From Candidatus Kapaibacterium sp. (GTDB taxonomy: Bacteria; Bacteroidota; Ignavibacteria; Kapaibacteriales; UBA2268), in assembly GCA_937995785.1 (NCBI GenBank), contig CALKJQ010000145.1, forward strand, positions 1-39,247: 39,247 nt of DNA. Reading direction: 5' to 3'. The notes beneath the pieces are model-generated. The model had not been told where the DNA came from. It made no database searches and saw only the letters and a list, made by a program, of their open reading frames with translations. The translations under genes and the position numbers were made by a program. Of this stretch, positions 1 to 8,706 are shown piece by piece (the stretch's first letter is position 1; each line of letters begins with the position of its first letter).

Positions 1-142
1 CGTGAAAGCCGATTTGGTTGTCTGAGCCGTAATCCTTGAGTTGCCAATAGGGTGGCGAAGTGATAGCCAGATGCACCGAATTGTCAGGCAATTCAGCCAT
101 TTGTCTACTGTCTCCGTTTATTATTTTATGATGAGTTTTCAT
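1..142 (-). CDS. DNA modification methyltransferase, N-terminal fragment (CDS runs off the left edge)
   Basis: Manual minus-strand translation from ATG at 142: MKTHHKIINGDSRQMAELPDNSVHLAITSPPYWQLKDYGSDNQIGFH. Contains the TSPPY catalytic motif IV and an N-terminal NGDS...LPDNSVHLAITSPPYW block typical of N4-cytosine/N6-adenine MTases. Missing from the ORF track because it has no stop in the window. Confidence 0.85.
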   Translation of the reverse strand, partial: MKTHHKIINGDSRQMAELPDNSVHLAITSPPYWQLKDYGSDNQIGFH

Positions 143-325
143 TCCAATTTCATTTTATGCAAAGTTACTCAAATTATTCGACTTTTTTCAGACTTTGAAA
201 GTAACTTTGTCATTCCTTCAATTCCAGCCTATGTTTATTTAATATTCAAATGTCAATACATCCCCAAAATATTAAATTTTAATCAAACAATTCGTATTCG
301 TCTTGGTTAAAAAAAGTATTGGTAA

Positions 326-1120
326 CTACTTTTTCCACTTCAACCAAATAGTTTTGTTAATATCAGTAGTTTCGGCGCCCATTTCGTATTTTCCAACTTC
401 TAGGTTATCTAACCAATCGAGGAATTTTGTAACATTAGCACCTGCAAAAATTGCTCCGTGTTGAGGCGCAATTACCTCGGGATTAATTGCTCTCACTCGG
501 CGTACCCAAGAGCGTAGATGTTGAGTAGAAGGCATCCATCTAAGATGGAATTTTTCCATATACTTAATATGAGATGCAAAATCATCAACATAAAGTGGAT
601 AATCTATTGGTATAAGTGCCGCACCTATATCGCCCGAGAAGAGAATTCGGGATTTTGGGTCATAAATCGAATAATTACCTGAAGAATGGCAATAATGAGC
701 GGGCACTGCAAAGACCGAGGACCCTTGATTGCCAATTTTTATTTCCATACCTTCGTCGGGAATACCATTTAAAGTAAAATTAACTCCCATTCCAAAATGA
801 CTTAGGAATCCTGTCCACAACCAGGGGCAGTAAATTTTTATATCGGGAATCAAATCTAACCACATTGCCAGAGAAGATGCTATATCGGGATCTTGGTGAG
901 ATGCAAATATTGTTTTGATTTGTTCTAAAGAAACATATTTTGTTATTTCGGAAAGCACTTGCGGAAAGATTTCAATTCCACCTGGATCCAAAATCATTGC
1001 TTCGCCATTGTTGATGATAACAAATTCATTTGTATCGATTACTTCGTTTTTCTTTTGGGGATCTCGCCCAAAGACGACCCATTTATGGTCACCGCTTTCG
1101 AATATTATTTCACTTTTCAT
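326..1120 (-). CDS. MBL-fold di-iron protein of the ODP / flavodiiron-like type (stand-alone, no flavodoxin domain)
   Basis: 264 aa. Putative metal ligands H75-x-D77-x-D79 (SHQDPDIAS), H145, D164 (FSGDIG), H221 (APQHG). The H145-x18-D164 spacing matches the flavodiiron-type arrangement. Confidence 0.8.
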   Translation of the reverse strand: MKSEIIFESGDHKWVVFGRDPQKKNEVIDTNEFVIINNGEAMILDPGGIEIFPQVLSEITKYVSLEQIKTIFASHQDPDIASSLAMWLDLIPDIKIYCPWLWTGFLSHFGMGVNFTLNGIPDEGMEIKIGNQGSSVFAVPAHYCHSSGNYSIYDPKSRILFSGDIGAALIPIDYPLYVDDFASHIKYMEKFHLRWMPSTQHLRSWVRRVRAINPEVIAPQHGAIFAGANVTKFLDWLDNLEVGKYEMGAETTDINKTIWLKWKK

Positions 1121-1129
1121 ATATTTACA

Positions 1130-1906
1130 CTAATTAGAAATTGACATAATTATATATTTAAGATAATTTTGAGCAGCTTTGATATCATTATTCATTTCGT
1201 CCAAATTGGTGTTTAATCGGTCAACAATATTTCGGATATTTGTAACTAATGCAATAAAGCTTTGCTGATCGGTGCTTAAGTATGATGATTCAATTAAAAT
1301 ATTCGACCCCATATAATTGGCAATAAAACCATTTCGTTTGAGATTTAATATTTTTTGCTCTGCTTTGCTCAACAAATCCAAGGATTTATTTAACATATCC
1401 ATTGATTTATAGGTAATATTGATATTTACTTTTGCAATAAGGTCGATGTTTTTCTTTTCTTCTTGATTGGTGCGCTCTAATAACTTATTTTTGGACAATT
1501 TGTTCAATTCTTGGGTATTTAATAAATCGAAATCAGTGGAACGGAAACTGCTTTTATTTGCAATTAAAATATCGTCCAACAAACTCGACAAAGAATTGGA
1601 ATAAAAAAGAAAACGGACTATCGAAATAGATGTTACTGTTAGCTGCCTTGCCAGATCGGACGAAACACTCTCCAAATCCTCTAACTCGGGTGCAATTTGT
1701 ATTGGCAAATCCGACAAAAATCCCGAAAGTGTTATCAATGACTGACCTTGGGCAGAACCAATTTTGCCAGCTTGAACAATTCCATTCACTGCCAATAATT
1801 TCAAGTCCAGACTGATACTTTTTAATGCACGACTAAGAACTAATATTTTGATACCTTTTTTGAAGACATTGGAGATGTCCTCTCTAAATTTATTAAGTTG
1901 ATTCAT
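1130..1906 (-). CDS. Soluble helical protein with degenerate methyl-accepting-chemotaxis signalling-tip-like motifs
   Basis: 258 aa, no obvious TM. LKSISLDLKLLAVNGIVQAGKIGSAQGQSL resembles the canonical MCP tip ([26 protein letters not shown]), with a second weaker copy at YMGSNILIESSYLSTDQQSFIALVTNIRNI. Confidence 0.6.
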   Translation of the reverse strand: MNQLNKFREDISNVFKKGIKILVLSRALKSISLDLKLLAVNGIVQAGKIGSAQGQSLITLSGFLSDLPIQIAPELEDLESVSSDLARQLTVTSISIVRFLFYSNSLSSLLDDILIANKSSFRSTDFDLLNTQELNKLSKNKLLERTNQEEKKNIDLIAKVNINITYKSMDMLNKSLDLLSKAEQKILNLKRNGFIANYMGSNILIESSYLSTDQQSFIALVTNIRNIVDRLNTNLDEMNNDIKAAQNYLKYIIMSISN

Positions 1907-1945
1907 ATTTGTATTTTCATTTTCTCTAATTTAAGAAATTTTTAT

Positions 1946-2497
1946 TTACTTTCTATGCTTTAAAAAATAAAATTTTGATTTTCCTAATTCTTTAATTTTA
2001 ATTATTTCGATTTGATTTGGTATTATTATGCTTTGCATACTTGATAGTTCATATACTATAATTCCATTATCTCGTAGGATTTTATTACGTAAAATGTGTT
2101 GAATAATTTCTTCAAAAAAATTTACATCGTAGGGAGGGTCTGCAAAAATCAAATCGTAATTCTGTTGTTCATTCTTTAAAAACTTTGCTACATCTTGCTT
2201 ATTTATTTTGTATTTGTTGAGTTCAATATTAATTTTTTCCAAATTCATTTTTATTATCGAAATAGATTGAAATGATTTATCTACAAAATTAACAAATGAG
2301 GCTCCTCGGCTTATTGCTTCAATTCCCAAAGCACCCGTACCCGCAAATAAATCCAATACACTTAAAGAATTAAAATCGAGTAAATTAGAAAGAACATTAA
2401 ATAAACTTTCACGAGACAAATCCGTTGTTGGACGGATATTCGGGGGGAGCTTAGATGCTAATTGTAGTCCACCGTAGACTCCTGAGATGATTCGCAC
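1946..2497 (-). CDS. rsmD: 16S rRNA (guanine(966)-N2)-methyltransferase RsmD
   Basis: VRIISGVYGGLQL...IRPTTDLSRESLFNVL, LDLFAGTGALGIEAISRGA, FADPPYD. GTG start at 2497 preferred over ATG 2560: AAAGG precedes it and it removes overlap with the upstream CDS. Confidence 0.9.
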   Translation of the reverse strand: MRIISGVYGGLQLASKLPPNIRPTTDLSRESLFNVLSNLLDFNSLSVLDLFAGTGALGIEAISRGASFVNFVDKSFQSISIIKMNLEKINIELNKYKINKQDVAKFLKNEQQNYDLIFADPPYDVNFFEEIIQHILRNKILRDNGIIVYELSSMQSIIIPNQIEIIKIKELGKSKFYFLKHRK

Positions 2498-2511
2498 TTG
2501 CCAACCTTTGT

Positions 2512-3441
2512 TTAAAGTATTATTGAATCGAAATAAAGCGGTATAGCAGCTCCTATGCAAGGGGCATAGTGTTGTGCAGTCTTTATTGTGTAATCAACAT
2601 CTCTTTCTTCCAAATCCGATTTCAACATTCTGAAAGAACCAAGCCTCTTTCCTTCAGCACCAAAAATCATTGCTGTTTCCCAGCAATTAATAAATGTTTG
2701 CTGGTTAATATCCTTCCCGTAATAAAAAATACCTCCAGCCAAATCATCTACAATTTCATTCATTACTTTTTCGATTTGTGATTCGAGTGCTGTTGGTATT
2801 TGATCTGGTGTGGAATAATTTTCCAAACCAAAATAAACAAAATTTCCATTTGAAATTACACAAAAATCTATATAGTTATTTTGGACTGCCACTATTGCAG
2901 CATTTTTATTGTGTAGTTCGGGGTAATTATACATAAAGCAATTGGCAGCAGCTATTTGCGAGACATAAGGAAAATTGATTTCTTTTTCGTATTTCGAAAA
3001 ATATTGCTCGAACACACTCAAATCGTTGTTCTGATATACTACTGCAATTTGTTTATTAACTTTTGATTTATTCTCACTTAATTGGAACACTTGAATTTGA
3101 AAGTTGGAAATATTCAGATTCGGAAACGCTCTTTTCAATTCAATACCAATTAAATTCATAATTTCTTCTCGGGTAATACCTTTTTTGCTTGGCATTTGTG
3201 AAATTAATAGCGAATCGGCCGGAAAAATGATGCTAATGTTATCAAAATCGTTACCACATTTTTCAATTATTAAGTCAATTTCGTCGAATGCTTGGGTCTG
3301 TTCGTCCGTGTGGAGTGAGTCCAAATCAACGGGGGTATCGGTAGCATTAAGGTATTCTAATTTTAAACCATCTGGTGCGTTCAATATTTTTGTAATGTAA
3401 GTTCGGTCGGTATTTAAGAATATACTTAGTACTCTTTTCAT
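2512..3441 (-). CDS. Actin/Hsp70-fold PilM-like protein, DUF3822-like
   Basis: 309 aa. FPADSLLISQMPSKKGITREEIMNLIGIELKRAFPNL resembles the PilM/DUF3822 N-terminal region. Directly upstream of rsmD, a synteny I recall for DUF3822 in Bacteroidota. Confidence 0.55.
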   Translation of the reverse strand: MKRVLSIFLNTDRTYITKILNAPDGLKLEYLNATDTPVDLDSLHTDEQTQAFDEIDLIIEKCGNDFDNISIIFPADSLLISQMPSKKGITREEIMNLIGIELKRAFPNLNISNFQIQVFQLSENKSKVNKQIAVVYQNNDLSVFEQYFSKYEKEINFPYVSQIAAANCFMYNYPELHNKNAAIVAVQNNYIDFCVISNGNFVYFGLENYSTPDQIPTALESQIEKVMNEIVDDLAGGIFYYGKDINQQTFINCWETAMIFGAEGKRLGSFRMLKSDLEERDVDYTIKTAQHYAPCIGAAIPLYFDSIIL

Positions 3442-3516
3442 AATTTAAATTATTGATAAAGAAAATATAATTGCAAATTAGCAATAAATAATCAATTAAT
3501 TTGAGAAAAATGTATC

Positions 3517-5550
3517 TTATTTAATGGGTTGTTCATCGATTGGTAGGGTAAAGTAAAAAGTAGTTCCTCGTTCCACCTCGCTTTCTACCCAAATTTTGCC
3601 ATAATTCTTTTCGATAAAATCCCAAACAATAAGCAAACCCAATCCTGTCCCTTTTTCTCCACCAGTTCCAACAGTAGTGAAGCTGTGTTTAATTTGGAAT
3701 AATTTATCCAATTTATCCTGTGGAATTCCTACGCCATTATCGGCAACAGATATTAGAACATAATTTGGATTAAGAGCATACTGTTCGGCTTTAACCACTA
3801 TTTTACCATTAGTCTTCGAAAATTTGATGGCATTCGTAAGCAAATTTCTCACAACAGTATTAATCATATTTGCATCAAAGAATGCTGTTGTGTTTTCGGG
3901 AACAGAATTAACAATTGTAATATTTTTGTTTTTTGCAGCAGTCGAAACAATAGCAATGTTTTGATAGACAAGTTGATAAAGGTCTTGTTTGTAGGGGTCA
4001 TACTCGATTTTATTCCTCTGACTTCGCGACCAAGTTAGCAAGCCGAGGAGTAATTCGAGCACAACATCCGACGAGGATTTAAGTTCTTGTAGAATTTCCC
4101 GCTTTTCTTCTTCCTCAAAAGAATCGTAATTGTCGGCGAGAACTGTTATCATTTCCTTTAAACCACTAATTGGATTTTTTAAATCGTGGGAGATAATCGA
4201 GAATAATTTATCTTTCGAGGCATTGCTTTCTTCAAGCTTTGCGTTCTGTTCCGAAATGATTTTATTTTGCTTGTCCAGTTCTAAATTATTTAATTCGATT
4301 TGTTCATTTTGTTCAATTAATCGCATGTTAGATTTAGCGATGTGCTTATTACGCATAAAGAGAACAACCATCATAACAGCAAAAAATAAAATAATCATTG
4401 CCGCAATAATAAGCAAGAAATTGCGCGTTTGTTGTTGTCTTTCTTGTTCTATTTCTTGGTTTCTATATTGCAACTCATTGAGAGCACTTTTTACTTTGAA
4501 GCTTGATTTATTTTCTTGCGATTTCTTGTATTCTATCATGTAGAGATTAGCATATTCATACGCTTTTTGATAATCCTTAACGTATGCATAATAGTTGGAA
4601 TAAAGTAGATAAAACAGAAATTTTGCCTCTGCCATTTCTAAGCTATCGGCAATTGCATAGCCCTCGTCAATATATTTCTTTGCACTATCCAATTCCATAT
4701 TAATCATATGACCACGGGCAATATTATAGTAAATATTGGGCATTTGGGTTGTTTTGTGATATTTCAAAGCGATATCCGCCGCTTTATGCAGTAACAATTT
4801 GGAAGTATCCAAATTGTTAAATTTATACCGATAAATTAGGGCTAATATGTTATAATTCGCTATGATATATCTAACATTGTTTAATTTTTGGCATAAGTCC
4901 AATGATAGATTTGCATAATAAATCGATGAATCTCGAGATATTTCGGGGTATAAATCTGTATTTTCGAAATAATAAACTGCAAGCCGATTGTAAATACTTG
5001 AAATTAGTATTGAGTCCTTGATTTTTGTGGCAAGTTCGAGCGAATGCATAAAGTTTTCGTATGCTAAATTATGTGCTCCCGCCACTCTGTAATTCTCGCC
5101 TAATTGACAATAAATCTCTCCGAACCATTTTTGGCTGTTAATTTCTTCATTAGCTAATAATGCATCCTTTAGTCTAAAAGTAGATTCTTGGATATCCCCA
5201 CGATAGTAATGATAGCGCGCATAAAGTATATTCAATTCAATGATTGCGGGATAATTGTTAAGCTGTTTAGCCAATAGAATTGCATCTTGCAACAATACAT
5301 TCGAGCTCGGATTAAGATTTTCTACATAAATGCGACACAAAACTAAGAAACTTTGCAAGCGTTTATTTTGATCCTTATCGTTTTTTATCGTATTGAGTAA
5401 TTGTGATTGTTCGAATTCAGATTCTACACGAAAACCGTATAATTGGTTTGAACCAATAATTAAGAATAAAACAATGACCAATCTTATCGCCAAATTTGTT
5501 TCTCTCTCAATTATTTTCTCAAAATTAATCATTTTTTTGATAATCCGCAA
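3517..5550 (-). CDS. TPR-repeat sensor histidine kinase
   Basis: N-terminal hydrophobic segment, TPR-like helical repeats, TM (FLLIIAAMIILFFAVMMVVLFM), HisKA H-box (FSIISHDLKNPISGL), HATPase N/G boxes (NLLTNAIKFS, DNGVGIP, GTGLGLLIVWDF). Confidence 0.9.
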   Translation of the reverse strand: MRIIKKMINFEKIIERETNLAIRLVIVLFLIIGSNQLYGFRVESEFEQSQLLNTIKNDKDQNKRLQSFLVLCRIYVENLNPSSNVLLQDAILLAKQLNNYPAIIELNILYARYHYYRGDIQESTFRLKDALLANEEINSQKWFGEIYCQLGENYRVAGAHNLAYENFMHSLELATKIKDSILISSIYNRLAVYYFENTDLYPEISRDSSIYYANLSLDLCQKLNNVRYIIANYNILALIYRYKFNNLDTSKLLLHKAADIALKYHKTTQMPNIYYNIARGHMINMELDSAKKYIDEGYAIADSLEMAEAKFLFYLLYSNYYAYVKDYQKAYEYANLYMIEYKKSQENKSSFKVKSALNELQYRNQEIEQERQQQTRNFLLIIAAMIILFFAVMMVVLFMRNKHIAKSNMRLIEQNEQIELNNLELDKQNKIISEQNAKLEESNASKDKLFSIISHDLKNPISGLKEMITVLADNYDSFEEEEKREILQELKSSSDVVLELLLGLLTWSRSQRNKIEYDPYKQDLYQLVYQNIAIVSTAAKNKNITIVNSVPENTTAFFDANMINTVVRNLLTNAIKFSKTNGKIVVKAEQYALNPNYVLISVADNGVGIPQDKLDKLFQIKHSFTTVGTGGEKGTGLGLLIVWDFIEKNYGKIWVESEVERGTTFYFTLPIDEQPIK

Positions 5551-5654
5551 TTGTTACCATAATTTTTACGTTAACATAAGTTAATAAAAATTACATAAAA
5601 ATTATACCAAACTTTCTTAATTTTATAACTTTTGTATCAACAAATATTAAAAAA

Positions 5655-8546
5655 ATGACAAAACCACAAAAAAAAATTAAAACATCCAACTTGGAATCCA
5701 TTTTTAAAGAAACTTCATTAGATATAATTTCGATTTTTGGGGCAAGGGAACATAATCTGAAAAATATAGATTTAACAATTCCTCGCGATAAACTTGTAGT
5801 AATCACTGGTGTTTCGGGCTCGGGCAAATCAAGTCTGGCGTTCGATACAATTTATGCCGAAGGTCAGCGACGATACTTGGAATGCCTATCCCCAAATGCT
5901 CGCCAGTTTATTGATATGTTAAAAAAGCCCGATGTGGATCGAATTGAAGGACTTTCGCCAGCAATTTCGATTGAACAAAAAACCATAAGCAAGCATCCAC
6001 GCTCTACAGTCGGCACTGTTACGGAAATTTATGATTACCTTCGTTTACTTTTCGCAAAAATTGGCGTGCAATATTGTACTGATTGCAATATTCCCGTTGT
6101 CGAAAACAATCTCGAAGGAATTGTTGCCGAAATTCTTGAAAAATATACCAATTCATCAATCCTTATATTAGCCCCTTTGGTGCGTTCCCGCAAAGGACAC
6201 TACAAGGAGCTTTTTGCACAATTATTCAAAGAAGGCTACTCAAAAGTTCGTATTGATGGCGAAATTCAATCAATTCGCGAAGGAATGCAATTGGAACGCT
6301 ACAAAATCCATAATATTGAATTAGTTGTAGATAAATTAATAATCAATGAATCCTCGAAATTTAGATTACAAAATTCACTTGAAATTGGATTGAAAATGGG
6401 CGAGGAAACAATACTAATTCAAAAAGAAAACACAAATTCCTTTCACACTTTTTCGACCAAATATAGTTGCCCGAGTTGTGGAACAGCCTACGATAAACTA
6501 TCACCCAATAATTTTTCATTTAACACGAAATATGGAGCATGCCCAACTTGCGATGGAATTGGCGAAATAGAAGAATTTGATATTGAAAAAATAATTCCCG
6601 ACACATCCAAATCGTTTGAAAACAATGCAATTATTTTTTTCGAAGATAATAAAAATTCTTATTTATTAAACCAAATAATAGCGTTTTGCAAAAAACACAG
6701 CATTCCAACCAATATACCTATATCCGAACTATCCAAAGAAAATTTACAAAAAGTATTATATGGAGATGAAGATAATGAAATTGTCGTGCAACAAAAATTT
6801 GGTTCCAAAGTTAGTAACTACAAACAAACTTTCCCCGGTTTATTTGTTATTCTACAAAATTTGATGAATAGTGATATCCAGTCTGCCGAAACACATATTC
6901 GAAAGTTTCTAATAACTAAACCCTGTCCCGATTGCAATGGGAAAAGATTGAAACCCGAAAGTTTGAATGTGAAATTAGATAAATTTAATATTTCAGATTT
7001 AACCGCAATGGATATTGAGGCATTAATTCCATTACTCAAAAAATTACCATCAAAGCTTTCGCCTCGACAAAACGAAATTGCATTTTTAATTTTCAAAGAA
7101 ATTAATTCACGCCTCGAATTCCTTAAAAATGTAGGGCTATCATATATTTCACTTTCGCGGAGTTCCAAATCGCTATCCGGAGGCGAGGCACAAAGAATAA
7201 GATTGGCATCCCAAATTGGCTCGCAACTTGTTGGAATCACCTATATTTTAGATGAACCAAGCATAGGTTTGCATCCTCACGACAATCAACTACTCATTAA
7301 TTCCTTAAAAGAATTGCGAGATATTGGCAATAGCGTGATTGTTGTTGAACACGATAAAGCGATGATTGAGCAAAGCGATTATGTTGTGGATATAGGTCCG
7401 GGGGCTGGAGTTAACGGTGGGAAAATTGTGTTGGATTTAGAAACAAAAAAATTACATAAATATAAAAAGATTGAAGATTCTCTAACTGCCCAATATTTAC
7501 AAAACAAAAAACATATACCCTTTAAATTAACTCCAAGGTTAGGTAATGGAACGTATCTAACTTTGGAAGGATGCACAGGAAATAACCTTAAAAATATCAA
7601 TTTAATACTTCCACTTGGCAAATTTATTTGCATAACAGGATTGAGTGGTTCGGGTAAATCAAGTTTGATAAACGACACACTTTATCCTATTCTTTCATCT
7701 CATTTTTACAATTCCACCGCAACTCCTCTACCCTACAAATCAATAACGGGATTGGAACATATCGACAAAGTAATTGAAATTGACCAATCACCAATAGGAA
7801 AAACAGCACGTTCCAATCCAGCCACATACACAGGAGTTTTCACTCCTATCCGCGATCTATTTGCAATGTTACCCGAAGCAAAAATACGTGGTTACCGCTC
7901 AAGTAGATTTTCGTTCAATGTTTCTGGCGGACGATGCGAAGATTGCCAAGGTGCGGGAATAAAAAAAATAGAAATGAATTTCTTGCCCGATATCTATGTG
8001 CCATGCGATACTTGCCAGGGAAAGCGTTATAACGACGAAACTCTACAAGTAAAGTTCAAGGGACATTCTATCGCTGATGTGTTGGAAATGACCATAGAAG
8101 AAGCCGTTGGTGTTTTTCAGGATTTACCTGCAGTCAAGCGAAAATTGAAAGTTTTGAAAGATGTTGGTTTAGGATACATAAAACTTGGGCAGCAATCTCC
8201 AACTTTATCCGGAGGCGAAGCTCAAAGAGTGAAATTAGCAACTGAATTGGCAAAGAAAAGTACCGGCAAAACGCTATATCTATTGGACGAACCCACCACT
8301 GGATTACATTTCGAAGATGTGAAACTATTGGTAAATATGCTCGATGATTTGGTAGAAAAAGGTAATACCGTTTTGGTAATAGAGCATAACTTAGATGTGA
8401 TTAAATTCGCTGATTGGATTATCGATTTGGGACCCCAAGGTGGAAAAAAAGGCGGAGAAATAGTTGCCGAAGGTACACCTTTCGACATTATGGAAAATCC
8501 AAACAGCCTTACGGGAAAATATTTAAAGAAGGAATATAAACCTTGA
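5655..8546 (+). CDS. uvrA: Excinuclease ABC subunit A
   Basis: Two ABC ATPase modules ([42 protein letters not shown]), [13 protein letters not shown] and [13 protein letters not shown] signatures, CxxC zinc motifs. Confidence 0.97.
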   Translation: MTKPQKKIKTSNLESIFKETSLDIISIFGAREHNLKNIDLTIPRDKLVVITGVSGSGKSSLAFDTIYAEGQRRYLECLSPNARQFIDMLKKPDVDRIEGLSPAISIEQKTISKHPRSTVGTVTEIYDYLRLLFAKIGVQYCTDCNIPVVENNLEGIVAEILEKYTNSSILILAPLVRSRKGHYKELFAQLFKEGYSKVRIDGEIQSIREGMQLERYKIHNIELVVDKLIINESSKFRLQNSLEIGLKMGEETILIQKENTNSFHTFSTKYSCPSCGTAYDKLSPNNFSFNTKYGACPTCDGIGEIEEFDIEKIIPDTSKSFENNAIIFFEDNKNSYLLNQIIAFCKKHSIPTNIPISELSKENLQKVLYGDEDNEIVVQQKFGSKVSNYKQTFPGLFVILQNLMNSDIQSAETHIRKFLITKPCPDCNGKRLKPESLNVKLDKFNISDLTAMDIEALIPLLKKLPSKLSPRQNEIAFLIFKEINSRLEFLKNVGLSYISLSRSSKSLSGGEAQRIRLASQIGSQLVGITYILDEPSIGLHPHDNQLLINSLKELRDIGNSVIVVEHDKAMIEQSDYVVDIGPGAGVNGGKIVLDLETKKLHKYKKIEDSLTAQYLQNKKHIPFKLTPRLGNGTYLTLEGCTGNNLKNINLILPLGKFICITGLSGSGKSSLINDTLYPILSSHFYNSTATPLPYKSITGLEHIDKVIEIDQSPIGKTARSNPATYTGVFTPIRDLFAMLPEAKIRGYRSSRFSFNVSGGRCEDCQGAGIKKIEMNFLPDIYVPCDTCQGKRYNDETLQVKFKGHSIADVLEMTIEEAVGVFQDLPAVKRKLKVLKDVGLGYIKLGQQSPTLSGGEAQRVKLATELAKKSTGKTLYLLDEPTTGLHFEDVKLLVNMLDDLVEKGNTVLVIEHNLDVIKFADWIIDLGPQGGKKGGEIVAEGTPFDIMENPNSLTGKYLKKEYKP

Positions 8547-8706
8547 TTTAATAACCCAAAACTCAACTTATTGCCTTTGGCAAAGTTTAAAATCCACCAA
8601 ACCGGTCGTCGTTGATTAGCTCGCAAGAGAGTATTGAAACAACCGCACGAGAACCCCAATTGCGCCTCTGTGAGGGGAGATTGAAAATAGAAAAATTTGC
8701 AAAAAC

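Noticed and set aside
41-310. + strand ORF of 89 aa
   Set aside because: Antisense to the methyltransferase N-terminus (1..142 minus) and into low-complexity AT-rich sequence; no recognisable domain.
4130-4543. + strand 137-aa ORF inside the TPR-kinase
   Set aside because: Antisense shadow of a confidently identified histidine kinase; Ser/Cys/Ile-rich composition typical of such artefacts.
5560-5655. AT-rich inverted repeat between the TPR-kinase and uvrA (ataattttta ... taaaaattat)
   Set aside because: Expected frequently by chance in sequence this AT-rich; no supporting promoter or terminator context.
6818-7240. - strand 140-aa ORF inside uvrA
   Set aside because: Antisense to conserved UvrA coding sequence; no domain signature.
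8583-8700. Confident CRISPR array call
   Set aside because: Only two dissimilar ATTGAAA-ending units, short spacing and no cas genes; kept only as a low-interest observation.
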